Position numbers and translations under genes: made by a program. DNA of 64,000 nucleotides, taken from the NCBI GenBank assembly GCA_965223485.1, contig OZ244993.1, positions 2,418,001 through 2,482,000 on the forward strand, given 5' to 3'. Under the pieces are notes generated by a model. The model did no database searches. It had not been told where the DNA came from and saw nothing but the letters and a program-made list of their open reading frames with translations. This document shows positions 53,975 through 63,094 of the stretch, piece by piece. How positions within the stretch are numbered: position 1 is the first letter of the stretch; the number at the start of each line of letters is the position of its first letter. The DNA comes from VXPQ01 sp965223485 (lineage in GTDB: Bacteria; Bacteroidota; Rhodothermia; Rhodothermales; VXPQ01).

Positions 53975-56851
53975 ATGACGACAACAAAGTTCAAAAAAGT
54001 ACGGCTATTCAAGTTGGTCAGGGAGCTCAACGTCTCCCTGGAAACATTGAAGGAGCACCTTGAGCAGACCGGTCACGCAGAAGCGCTGACCGGGACAGGG
54101 ATCAATGCGGCCATTCAGGACGAAGCGGCTTACGGCGAGCTGCTGAGCGCTTTTGCTGACGACAAGGAAACGGCGGCGCGCGTACACAAGAAGCGGGCCC
54201 GCCAGACTGTCTCGGAAGAGCAACCTTCTCCTCCTCAGCCCGAGGATTCCGTAGAGGAAACGCACGAAACGGTAGCAGCGGGTGACGAGGCCGGGGCGCC
54301 CACAGCGGAAGAAGAGCCTTTGCCTTCTGAATCTGTAGAGGCCGAAGAAGAGAAGGCTCTGGAAGAAAGCGTTGTTGCAGAAGGGATTGTTGCTGCGGAA
54401 GAAATTGCGGAATCGGACGGGGATAGTGAGGACGCTGTTTCTGAGGAAGGGCCTATAGAGACGGAAGAAGAACCAGCCCTGCCGTCTCAGGAAATTTCCA
54501 GGACGGAACTGTCCGTTCCGGGAGAGGAATTGGAAACGGCTGAAGAATCCGTCGGGGAAGCGTCCGAAGAGGAGGTTTCTGTCGAGGAGCCGCCGGTGCA
54601 AGAGGCGTTGGTGGAACGCGAAAGTGAAGAGGTGGAGGTTTCTCCGGAAGGTACGGCAGATACGGCTGCCGAAGTAACGGACGTCGAGGAGGAGGAAAAG
54701 CAAGACGAGGGTTCCGAAACGCTTTCGGCGAAGCGCTACAAACTTGCCGGAACCACGGTGCTCGGGAAAATGGACCTCTCCGAGGTGGAGGATGATGCCC
54801 CTGCCAAGCGCAAACGCAAAAGGAAGCGCAAGCGGAAGGCAGCCACTCCCGGTGAAGAGGAGGGAGCCATTGTTCAGGAAGGAGATGGCCGTCAGCCGGC
54901 CAAACGCAAACGCCGGCGCAAGGGGGCGGGTGCTGACGAAGAGGACATTGAAGAAACGCTCCAGAAGACGCTTCGCGAGATTGAGAAGGGAACGGGTGGC
55001 GCCCGCCGTGAGCGGCGTCGGCGTCGGCGAGAACGTCATGCAGAGCAGCGAGAGCAGGAAATCGAAGAGCAGCGCGAACAGGAGCAGGTTCTTCGGGTGC
55101 CCGAATTTGTATCGACAGGCGACCTCGCCGCGTTGATGAATATTCCCGTGAATGAGGTTATTCAGAAGCTCTTTGAGTCGGGGATGATCGTATCGATCAA
55201 TCAGCGCCTCGATGCCGACACCATTTCTTTCGTGGCCGACGAGTACGATTACGATGTCGAGTTCCTCACGGAATTCGGTATGGAAGATATCATGCTGGAG
55301 GAAGACGATCCGGCGCTTCTGAAAGTACGGGCGCCCATCGTGACGGTCATGGGCCATGTAGATCATGGCAAAACCTCTTTGTTGGACTACATTCGCAGTG
55401 CGAACGTGGTGGCAGGCGAAGCGGGAGGTATTACGCAGCATATCGGCGCCCACAAGGTGCATCTTTCGGATGGTCGGGATATCACATTTCTCGATACGCC
55501 GGGACACGAGGCATTTACCGCAATGCGCGCCCGGGGCGCCAAGGTTACGGACGTAGTGGTGCTTGTGGTGGCTGCCGACGACGCCGTGATGCCTCAGACC
55601 ATTGAAGCCATCAACCATGCCCGGGCTGCCGAGGTGCCGGTCGTCGTTGCGATCAACAAGATCGACAGGGAGGAGGCGAATCCGGAGAGGGTGATGCAGC
55701 AGCTCTCCGACCATAACGTTCTGGTTGAACAATACGGTGGCAAGGTGCAGTGTGCTCTTGTTTCCGCCCACACGGGCGATGGCGTGGGTGATCTTATGGA
55801 CAGGATTCTGCTCGAATCGGAAGTGATGGAGCTCAAGGCCAACCCGGATAGGAATGCGGACGGTGTGGTGATTGAATCGCGCCTTGAGAAAGGGCGGGGC
55901 AATGTGGCTACTGTGCTCGTTCGCAACGGCACGCTGCAGATAGGCGACTACTTCATTGCCGGGCTGTACAACGGGCGTGTACGGGCCATGTTTGACGAAA
56001 GGGATCACCGGGTAGAGCAAGCCGGTCCGTCACAACCCGCGCTTGTACTGGGACTGAGCGGTTCGCCGGAGGCGGGAGACCAGTTTGTGGGGTTGGACGA
56101 GGAGAAAGAAGCCCGGGATATTTCACAACGTCGCCAACAGATTCACCGGGAGCAGTCTTTGCGACAGAAGAAGCACATTACGCTGGATGAGATAGGTCGT
56201 CGTCTGGCGCTCGGCGATTTCAGGGAGTTGAACATGATTATCAAGGCCGATGTGGGCGGCTCGGTCGAAGCACTGGAGGATTCGCTGCTCAAATTGAGCA
56301 CTGAAGAGGTAGCGCTCAACATTATTCATAGCGGTGTGGGTGCGATTACAGAAAGCGATGTGATGCTGGCTTCGGCATCCGATGCGGTGATTATCGGATT
56401 TCAGGTGCGCCCGGCGCCTGCCGCCCGGTTGCTGGCCGAACGGGAGGAAATCGATATTCGCACGTATTCGGTCATCTACGATGCTATAGAGGATATCCGC
56501 GACGCGCTTGAAGGCCTGTTGTCACCCGAAGAGAAGGAGGTCACGAAAGGTACCGTGGAGGTGCGGGAACTGTTTAAGGTGCCCAAAGCCGGCACGGTGG
56601 CCGGTTGCTATGTGATCGAGGGCAAAATTCGCCGTAATGATCATATGCGGGTAATTCGCGAAGGGGTCGTGATCTACGAGGGGGAAATCGATTCGCTCAA
56701 GCGCTTCAAGGAAGATGTACGTGAGGTGCAGAGCGGGTACGAATGCGGTATTTCTATCAGGGGCTACAACGATATCAAGGTCGGAGATCAGGTCGAAGGC
56801 TACGAGATCATTGAAGAAAAACGTACACTTCAGGTGGAATCGCCGATCTGA
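53975..56851 (+). CDS. infB: Translation initiation factor IF-2
   Basis: 958 residues. The start ATG 53975 gives the usual opening TTTKFKKVRLFKLVRELNVS; a GTG at 53954 adds seven residues. A long acidic linker (about 70-250) and Lys/Arg blocks (KRKRKRKRKA) precede IF2N (LAALMNIPVNEVIQKLFESG). The GTPase has G1 GHVDHGKTS, G3 DTPGHEAF and G4 NKID. Domains II-IV follow to the C-terminus (VGDQVEGYEIIEEKRTL). It places fMet-tRNA on the 30S subunit. The extended acidic region is encoded by DNA that is open over long stretches on the other strand too. Confidence 0.96.
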   Translation: MTTTKFKKVRLFKLVRELNVSLETLKEHLEQTGHAEALTGTGINAAIQDEAAYGELLSAFADDKETAARVHKKRARQTVSEEQPSPPQPEDSVEETHETVAAGDEAGAPTAEEEPLPSESVEAEEEKALEESVVAEGIVAAEEIAESDGDSEDAVSEEGPIETEEEPALPSQEISRTELSVPGEELETAEESVGEASEEEVSVEEPPVQEALVERESEEVEVSPEGTADTAAEVTDVEEEEKQDEGSETLSAKRYKLAGTTVLGKMDLSEVEDDAPAKRKRKRKRKRKAATPGEEEGAIVQEGDGRQPAKRKRRRKGAGADEEDIEETLQKTLREIEKGTGGARRERRRRRRERHAEQREQEIEEQREQEQVLRVPEFVSTGDLAALMNIPVNEVIQKLFESGMIVSINQRLDADTISFVADEYDYDVEFLTEFGMEDIMLEEDDPALLKVRAPIVTVMGHVDHGKTSLLDYIRSANVVAGEAGGITQHIGAHKVHLSDGRDITFLDTPGHEAFTAMRARGAKVTDVVVLVVAADDAVMPQTIEAINHARAAEVPVVVAINKIDREEANPERVMQQLSDHNVLVEQYGGKVQCALVSAHTGDGVGDLMDRILLESEVMELKANPDRNADGVVIESRLEKGRGNVATVLVRNGTLQIGDYFIAGLYNGRVRAMFDERDHRVEQAGPSQPALVLGLSGSPEAGDQFVGLDEEKEARDISQRRQQIHREQSLRQKKHITLDEIGRRLALGDFRELNMIIKADVGGSVEALEDSLLKLSTEEVALNIIHSGVGAITESDVMLASASDAVIIGFQVRPAPAARLLAEREEIDIRTYSVIYDAIEDIRDALEGLLSPEEKEVTKGTVEVRELFKVPKAGTVAGCYVIEGKIRRNDHMRVIREGVVIYEGEIDSLKRFKEDVREVQSGYECGISIRGYNDIKVGDQVEGYEIIEEKRTLQVESPI

Positions 56852-56912
56852 CGTCGCCTCGGCGCGCGTTGAAAGGCCAAGACGCTCTGTCCCTTACATT
56901 TCTTGCTCCGCC

Positions 56913-57287
56913 ATGAGTATTCGCACAGAACGCGTAGCCAGGTTGTTGCAGCGGGAAATTGCCAGTATTCTGCAAACGGAATTTTCGGAGCGCATACCGT
57001 GTATGTACGCTGTAACAAATGTTCGCGTGACAAAGGATCTGGGCATTGCGTATGTGGACGTGAGTATCTACGAACAGGATGTTGAGCAACGCCGTGCCGC
57101 TTTCCAGCATTTTACCGATCTGACAACGGAGGTCCGATCGGTGTTGGCCAGGCGCATTCGCCATCAGTTGCGGGCGGTTCCGGACATTCGGTTTTTTCTC
57201 GATGAGCGCATGCATGGCTCGAAACGCATGGACGAGATTTTTGAGCAGATCCGGGCCGAACGGGAACACCGGGAAGCCGGTATGTAA
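56913..57287 (+). CDS. rbfA: Ribosome-binding factor A
   Basis: 124 residues from ATG 56913 (MSIRTERVARLLQREIASIL). The KH-like fold follows with VTNVRVTKDLGIAYVDVSIY and the closing IRHQLRAVPDIRFFLDERM. RbfA matures the 16S 5' end and helps cold adaptation. The last base of its TAA is the first base of the truB ATG. Confidence 0.93.
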   Translation: MSIRTERVARLLQREIASILQTEFSERIPCMYAVTNVRVTKDLGIAYVDVSIYEQDVEQRRAAFQHFTDLTTEVRSVLARRIRHQLRAVPDIRFFLDERMHGSKRMDEIFEQIRAEREHREAGM

Positions 57288-58021
57288 TGACACAGCCCTT
57301 TATTCGGGATGTAGATATTCGAGAGGTCTATTATCCGGCCCCGACGTTGCCGGAGACCTTCGACACGACCGTACTGCCTGTGGACAAGCCGGGGGGGTGG
57401 TCATCGTTCGATGTGATTCGCAGGCTGAGGCCCATCCTTGACGTGCGGAAAATGGGACATGCCGGCACGCTTGATCCGCTGGCTACGGGGTTGCTGATTA
57501 TACTGATGGGACGAGCGACCCGGCTCATGGAGCAGGTTATGAACCTGCCCAAGACATACGAGGCAACATTGCGGCTTGGCGAAGCCACCGACACCTACGA
57601 TGCCGATGGAAAGGTGACCGAACGCCTTGATCCTTCGGGAATCCAGGATGAAGACCTCCTGCGCGCGCGCGATCGCTTCGTTGGCGTCATTGAGCAGATA
57701 ACGCCCGCCTGGTCCGCCGTCAAGAGAGGGGGCGAGCGCCTCTATCGCAAGATGCGTCGGGGTGTGGAGGTGGTTCCCTCGAAGCGTATTGTTACCATCC
57801 AGTCTTTTGAGATACTGGAAAGAAAGAACGCTGATGTTTCCTTTGTGGTCGAGTGTTCCAGGGGAACGTACATTCGCAGTCTTGCCCATGAGTTCGGGCA
57901 GGCACTGGGAGTAGGGGCGCATATCGTTCAACTCCGGCGTACGAATATCGGCGAATTCTCGGTCAATGAAGCCTGGACCGTAGATGCCCTTCGGGAAGTT
58001 ATCCGGGAGCGGTGCGCATGA
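57287..58021 (+). CDS. truB: tRNA pseudouridine-55 synthase
   Basis: 244 residues. VDKPGGWSSFDVIRRLR, the catalytic Asp in GHAGTLDPLATGLL, KTYEATLRLGEATDTYDADG and the later CSRGTYIRSLAHEFG are all present. It makes pseudouridine 55 in the T-loop of tRNAs. It overlaps rbfA by one base and ribF by four. Confidence 0.95.
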   Translation: MTQPFIRDVDIREVYYPAPTLPETFDTTVLPVDKPGGWSSFDVIRRLRPILDVRKMGHAGTLDPLATGLLIILMGRATRLMEQVMNLPKTYEATLRLGEATDTYDADGKVTERLDPSGIQDEDLLRARDRFVGVIEQITPAWSAVKRGGERLYRKMRRGVEVVPSKRIVTIQSFEILERKNADVSFVVECSRGTYIRSLAHEFGQALGVGAHIVQLRRTNIGEFSVNEAWTVDALREVIRERCA

Positions 58022-58974
58022 GACGACTACATGGGCTCGATCAGGTCCGAAAGGATGTGGCCTCGGTGCTTACCGTAGGGACGTTCGACGGAGTGCATTT
58101 GGGTCACCAGGCTATTCTGCGGTATTTGCTGGAGCGCGCCGGGGCGCTTGGCGGGACCAGTACCGTGTTGAGCTTCCACCCGCATCCGCGCGAAATCGTG
58201 GAAGGGACGCCCTTGTCCCTGCTGACGACTATCGGGGAGCGTGCGGATATTATGGAAGAGATCGGCCTGGATCAGCTTGTCGTACTTCCTTTTACGAAGG
58301 AATTTTCCCGGCTTTCCGCCGAGGCATTCGTTGAAGACGTTCTGGTTCGAGGCGTCGGACTGCGGGAAATCGTCATTGGCTATGACCATGCCTTTGGGCG
58401 CGATCGGCGGGGTAATGCGGACCTGTTACGTACGCTGGGGAAGAAGCATGGCTTTACGGTGGACATTGTGCCTGCCCGGATCATACAGGAACAAGCCGTA
58501 TCCTCCCGCAAGATCAGACGGGGTCTGGAAGAGGTCGGGGGGGTTGAGGCTGCTGCCGACATGCTGGGGCGCCCATATTGTCTTACGGGCCGCGTCGTTC
58601 GCGGCGAAGGGCGTGGGCGGAAAATGGGGTTCCCGACGGCGAACATTGCTGTGGAGCATCCGCGAAAGGTGATACCCGCCGATGGAGTGTACGCCGTACG
58701 AGTGTGTCGATTGTCAAGAGATCAGGATGCATCTCCAGGAAACCCCTCTCTGTCTGGCATGATGAATATCGGAGTTCGTCCTACGTTTGGAGGTGAGCAG
58801 CGTATGATCGAGGTCCATCTCTTTGACGTCGAAGAAGATATTTATGGAGAGCTTCTTCGCGTGGAATTCGTTTTCAGAACACGCGATGAGCGCCGTTTTG
58901 CATCCAAAAAAGAGCTGATGAGGCAACTTTCGCAGGACCAGGTGCGTAGCAGGGAAATACTCGACGGGCGCTAA
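58018..58974 (+). CDS. ribF: Bifunctional riboflavin kinase / FAD synthetase
   Basis: 318 residues from ATG 58018 (ATGA overlap with truB; a GTG at 58012 is in frame). The N-terminal nucleotidyltransferase domain has VGTFDGVHLGHQAIL and a GYDHAFGRDRRGN loop. The C-terminal kinase has GRVVRGEGRGRKMGFPTANI and GMMNIGVRPTF. It turns riboflavin into FMN and FAD. Confidence 0.95.
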   Translation: MRRLHGLDQVRKDVASVLTVGTFDGVHLGHQAILRYLLERAGALGGTSTVLSFHPHPREIVEGTPLSLLTTIGERADIMEEIGLDQLVVLPFTKEFSRLSAEAFVEDVLVRGVGLREIVIGYDHAFGRDRRGNADLLRTLGKKHGFTVDIVPARIIQEQAVSSRKIRRGLEEVGGVEAAADMLGRPYCLTGRVVRGEGRGRKMGFPTANIAVEHPRKVIPADGVYAVRVCRLSRDQDASPGNPSLSGMMNIGVRPTFGGEQRMIEVHLFDVEEDIYGELLRVEFVFRTRDERRFASKKELMRQLSQDQVRSREILDGR

Positions 58975-59060
58975 GGCTGCGCCTGCCGCTTGTGCGCCTT
59001 CCCATCCTGGGTAGGCGTTCTTCTTTACGATGGCATAATCTAAAGAGGAAAGAATACGCC

Positions 59061-59327
59061 ATGATTACGACAGAGCAGAAACAAACGTTGGTCGATACCT
59101 ATGGAAAATCGGCTGACGATACCGGCGCCCCGGAGGTTCAGATTGCGATCTTTACGCTTCGTATCAACGAACTGAACGGACACCTTAAGCGTCATTCGGG
59201 AGACCACTCTACGCGGCGCGGATTGCTTAAACTCGTAGGGAAACGGCGCCGTTTGCTCAATTATCTGATGGACCGGGATATCGAACGTTATCGTTCTATC
59301 ATCAAGAAATTGGGCATTCGCAAGTAA
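59061..59327 (+). CDS. rpsO: 30S ribosomal protein S15
   Basis: 88 residues, exact family length. The start ATG 59061 gives MITTEQKQTLVDTYG. Then DTGAPEVQIAIFTLRINELN, HLKRHSGDHSTRRGLL, KRRRLLNYL and the terminal IKKLGIRK follow. It binds 16S rRNA in the central domain. It sits 86 bp after ribF and 188 bp before pnp, the usual order. Confidence 0.96.
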   Translation: MITTEQKQTLVDTYGKSADDTGAPEVQIAIFTLRINELNGHLKRHSGDHSTRRGLLKLVGKRRRLLNYLMDRDIERYRSIIKKLGIRK

Positions 59328-59515
59328 CGTTTAGCACCCGGTCAACTGCATTTCCCCAAAGGGCATGAGCCATATATGCCGCGTGCGTTGTTCGTACGTA
59401 TGCGGCCCTATTTGCACCGGAGGTTAGAGAGGCTGAGTAGAAAGAAACCGAATCCCTGCACAGGCGAACGAAACGCAGGACATTGCACAAAAACGAAGAC
59501 GGAGACAGGTAGAAA

Positions 59516-61804
59516 ATGACAACATTTACACAGAAAGAAATCGAGATTGCTCCGGGCAAGGTTGTCTCGTTAGAGACAGGCCGCCTTGCAAAGCAGGCAG
59601 GCGGCGCGGTCGTTGTCCGGTTGGGAGATACAATGGTATTGTGTACGGCGGTCATCTCGCAAGAGGTGCGCGCCGGGCAGAGTTTTTTCCCCCTCACGGT
59701 TGAGTATCGCGAAAAATTTTCCGCAGGCGGAAAAATCCCCGGCGGGTTCATAAAACGGGAAGGGCGTCCGACAGACAAGGAAGTGCTGTCGTCGCGCCTG
59801 GTGGACCGGGCGCTTCGCCCCCTTTTCCCGGACGGATTTTTGCATGAGACGCAGATTATCGCGTACGTGATTTCTGCCGATGACCAGTATAATGCGGATA
59901 TCCTTGCAGGTGCGGGCGCGTCAGCAGCACTGATGCTTGCAGGGGCCCCGTTCGAGGGTCCGATCGCCGAGGTTCGCGTTGCGCGGGTCGACGGGTCCTT
60001 TGTCGTCAACCCGACGATCCAGGAGACGGCCGATAGTGACATAGATCTCGTCGTTGCGGGTAAGGAAGATGCTATTGTGATGGTCGAAGGCGAGATGCAG
60101 GAAGTTGGCGAAGAAGATCTGCTTGAGGCGCTGGATGTGGCGCACGAAGCTATTCGGAAGCTGTGTGCTGCCCAGCATGATCTCGTGGCGGATGCAGCAG
60201 GAGAGGTTGAGCCTTTCCGGCCAAATCTGGTGACGCTGCCGGACGGTGTTCTGGAGAAGGTCGCCGAGACAGTTGGTAACCGGATCGACGAGCATCTCCA
60301 TAAACCGTACGAAAAGAGCACTTTCTACGGGGGCTTGCGGGAAATCAGGGATCAGGTGGCGTCCGAGCTCCTTGGAGAAGATGGGGCGGAAGCGACTACC
60401 GAAGGGTACACCGCGGGACATATACGTGAGGCGGTTCGTACGGTTGAGCGTCAGGCTATGCGGGCAATGACTCTGAACGAAGGCCGCCGTATCGACGGGC
60501 GTGCACTCAACGAAGTGCGCGACATATGGACGGAAACGGGCTATTTGCCGCGCGTACACGGCTCGGCGGTCTTTACGCGAGGGGAAACCCAGGTGCTTGC
60601 CTCTATCACGCTGGGGACGGGCCGGGACGTGCAGGCTGTGGATCAAATATTTTCCTCGGAGGACAAGCGGTTTTATCTCCATTACAATTTCCCCCCGTTT
60701 TGTACGGGTGAAGCGAAATTCATTCGCGGCGCCAGCCGCCGGGAAATAGGCCACGGAATGCTTGCCGAGCGGGCGTTGCAGTACATGCTTCCCCCGGTAG
60801 AAGAGTTTCCCTACACGATTCGTGTCAATGCCGATGTGCTCGAGTCGAACGGCTCTTCCTCCATGGCCTCGGTATGTTCGGGATCCATGGCTTTGATGGA
60901 TGCGGGCGTTCCTGTTCGCAAGCCGGTGGCGGGCATTGCGATGGGGCTTATTGGCGAAAATGGCCGCACGGCGGTGCTAACCGATATCCTCGGCACGGAA
61001 GATCATCTTGGGGATATGGACTTCAAACTGACGGGCACGCGCGACGGTGTTACGGCCTGTCAGATGGATATCAAGATTGCGGGACTTTCCCGGGATGTGC
61101 TTCGGCAGGCCCTGGAGCAGGCGCGGGACGCGCGGCGTCACATTCTCGATATCATGGACGAAACGATCGCCGAAGCGCGGGCCGATCTGTCTCCTCATGC
61201 GCCCCGGCTCACGCAGATCGCCGTCGATGCGGAGTTTATCGGCGCTATTATCGGACCGGGCGGAAAGATCATCCAGGGTATGCAGCGCGATACGAACACC
61301 TCTATCGAGATTGAGGACAAGGACGGGAAGGGTATCGTAACGATCTCTGCTACCAACCAGGAGGATGGACAGGCGGCCATTGACCTGATCAAGGGTATTG
61401 TGGCAGTTCCGGAGCCGGGAGATGTTTATGAGGGCACTGTAAAGAGCATTCTTGCTTTTGGAGCTATTATCGAGGTTCTTCCCGGAAAGGAGGGGCTGCT
61501 TCATATCTCCGAGCTTGATCATGGATATGTCGAAAACGTGGAGGACTATTTCCAGGTTGGCGACAAAGTCAAGGTAGAACTCATTGAGATTCGCGATGAC
61601 GGTAAGCTCCGCCTGAGCCGGAAGCCGTTCCTGCCGCCGAGGGAAGACGGTCAGGAAGAAAGGCCCCGGCGGCCTCAGGGCCAGCATGAAGGGGGTTCCC
61701 GCCGGGATGGTCGAGGAGGAGGGTCTTACCGGGAACGCGGAGGTCGTGACGGTGGCGGCCGAAGTGGGGGCGGTGGCGGACACCGGAGTCGCAGGCCTCG
61801 TTAA
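59516..61804 (+). CDS. pnp: Polynucleotide phosphorylase with RGG-rich tail
   Basis: 762 residues. There are two RNase PH domains; the first has FFPLTVEYREKFSAGGKIPG and the second FLLHYNFPPFCTGE-like FYLHYNFPPFCTGEA and SSSMASVCSGSMALMDAGVP. A KH domain (IGAIIGPGGKIIQGMQ) and an S1 domain (YEGTVKSILAFGAIIEVLPG) follow. The last 45 residues are Arg/Gly-rich (RRDGRGGGSYRERGG type), an RNA-binding extension not usual for PNPase. It degrades RNA 3' to 5' by phosphorolysis in the cytosol. Confidence 0.96.
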   Translation: MTTFTQKEIEIAPGKVVSLETGRLAKQAGGAVVVRLGDTMVLCTAVISQEVRAGQSFFPLTVEYREKFSAGGKIPGGFIKREGRPTDKEVLSSRLVDRALRPLFPDGFLHETQIIAYVISADDQYNADILAGAGASAALMLAGAPFEGPIAEVRVARVDGSFVVNPTIQETADSDIDLVVAGKEDAIVMVEGEMQEVGEEDLLEALDVAHEAIRKLCAAQHDLVADAAGEVEPFRPNLVTLPDGVLEKVAETVGNRIDEHLHKPYEKSTFYGGLREIRDQVASELLGEDGAEATTEGYTAGHIREAVRTVERQAMRAMTLNEGRRIDGRALNEVRDIWTETGYLPRVHGSAVFTRGETQVLASITLGTGRDVQAVDQIFSSEDKRFYLHYNFPPFCTGEAKFIRGASRREIGHGMLAERALQYMLPPVEEFPYTIRVNADVLESNGSSSMASVCSGSMALMDAGVPVRKPVAGIAMGLIGENGRTAVLTDILGTEDHLGDMDFKLTGTRDGVTACQMDIKIAGLSRDVLRQALEQARDARRHILDIMDETIAEARADLSPHAPRLTQIAVDAEFIGAIIGPGGKIIQGMQRDTNTSIEIEDKDGKGIVTISATNQEDGQAAIDLIKGIVAVPEPGDVYEGTVKSILAFGAIIEVLPGKEGLLHISELDHGYVENVEDYFQVGDKVKVELIEIRDDGKLRLSRKPFLPPREDGQEERPRRPQGQHEGGSRRDGRGGGSYRERGGRDGGGRSGGGGGHRSRRPR

Positions 61805-61831
61805 AGGGATCGTTCCCTGTTCCAGTACGTC

Positions 61832-63094
61832 ATGAAGAAAGCGGAGAACGGCATATCGCCGTACTTCCGGAAGACCACGCTGGAGAACGGCGTTCGGGTT
61901 CTTTCGGAGCGCATTCCGTCGGTTCGATCCGTTTCGGTGGGGGTATGGGTCGCAACGGGCAGCCGGGACGAACGCGCTGCGGAGCGCGGCATCAGTCATT
62001 TCATTGAACACATGGTGTTCAAGGGTACGCGGAAGCGGCGCATGCATCATATTGCTCGCCGCATGGAGTCCGTGGGCGGTTACCTGAATGCGTTTACGGC
62101 CAAGGAGTATACTTGCTACTATGCTCGTGCGCTGGACGAACATCTTGCCCGGGCAATAGATACGGTTTGTGATCTTATTCTCTTTCCGACATTGCCCGAG
62201 AAAGAGATTGAGAAGGAGAAGGGCGTGATCCTCGAAGAGATGAAAATGTACGAGGATACCCCGGAAGATCTCGTGTTTGACCGGTTCGAATCCGTCATAT
62301 ACGATGGCCATTCGCTCGGCGCTCCCGTTATCGGGTATCCTGAGACGGTGCAGTCGTTCGACCGGAAGATGCTGTGCGATTATATGAACGGCCACTATGC
62401 GCCGAATCGCGTGGCGCTTGTAGTGGCCGGAAACGCGGATCACGACGATATCGTGCGTATAGCCCAGGATACGCTGGCGGATATGCCAATGGCTGAGCGC
62501 CCGATCCGGCGCATGCCCGTTAACGGATATGTCCCCCATGACTTCATGGAATCCCGTCCTATTCAACAGGCGCATTTCGTGATGGGGGCGCGTGGGCTGA
62601 GCGTTCGCAACGAGGACCGGGTGGCTTTCAGCGTGCTGAATACGTTATTGGGCGGCGGGATGTCGAGCCGACTCAACCAGAATGTGCGGGAGAAATACGG
62701 TTTTTGCTATAACATCGGCTCCTTCGCAAATATGCACTCGGACTCGGGTGATTTCGGGGTGTATGCCGCTTCGGATGTACGCAAGATGGAGCGAGTGAAG
62801 GAATTGATTCGAAAGGAGTTACGATATTTTGTCGAAGTTCCGATCGGAAGCCGTACGCTCAACGAGGTAAAAAACCAGGTGCGGGGCGGCCTGATGCTCG
62901 GCCTTGAAGGCATGAGCAACCGCATGATGGGCATCGGGCGGCAGGAACTTTATTTCGGGCGGTATCTGACTCTTGACGAGATCAACGATGCGATCGGGAA
63001 GGTTACTGTCGAAGATGTACAGCGGGTGGCGTCGATGCTGTTCAGGGAAGAGCAGCTTTCGACCGCTGCTCTTGTACCAGAGAGTCATCCATGA
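61832..63094 (+). CDS. M16-family zinc metallopeptidase
   Basis: 420 residues. The inverted zinc motif H56-x-x-E59-H60 lies in GISHFIEHMVFKGT, with a second acidic ligand in the EKEKGVILEEMKMYED helix about 75 residues on. The C-terminal half is the inactive paired domain (FSVLNTLLGGGMSSRLNQNV). It resembles processing-peptidase-like enzymes that often follow pnp in bacteria. Its substrate is unknown. The stop overlaps the next ATG by four bases. Confidence 0.93.
   Translation: MKKAENGISPYFRKTTLENGVRVLSERIPSVRSVSVGVWVATGSRDERAAERGISHFIEHMVFKGTRKRRMHHIARRMESVGGYLNAFTAKEYTCYYARALDEHLARAIDTVCDLILFPTLPEKEIEKEKGVILEEMKMYEDTPEDLVFDRFESVIYDGHSLGAPVIGYPETVQSFDRKMLCDYMNGHYAPNRVALVVAGNADHDDIVRIAQDTLADMPMAERPIRRMPVNGYVPHDFMESRPIQQAHFVMGARGLSVRNEDRVAFSVLNTLLGGGMSSRLNQNVREKYGFCYNIGSFANMHSDSGDFGVYAASDVRKMERVKELIRKELRYFVEVPIGSRTLNEVKNQVRGGLMLGLEGMSNRMMGIGRQELYFGRYLTLDEINDAIGKVTVEDVQRVASMLFREEQLSTAALVPESHP

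Noticed and set aside
54005..56020. A 671-codon open frame on the minus strand opposite infB
   Set aside because: It lies exactly antisense to conserved IF-2 coding sequence, has no recognisable domain, and is explained by the codon bias of the acidic and repeat-rich sense strand.
60977..62575. A 532-codon minus-strand frame across the end of pnp and the start of the M16 gene
   Set aside because: It crosses two well-supported genes in antisense and has no family motifs.
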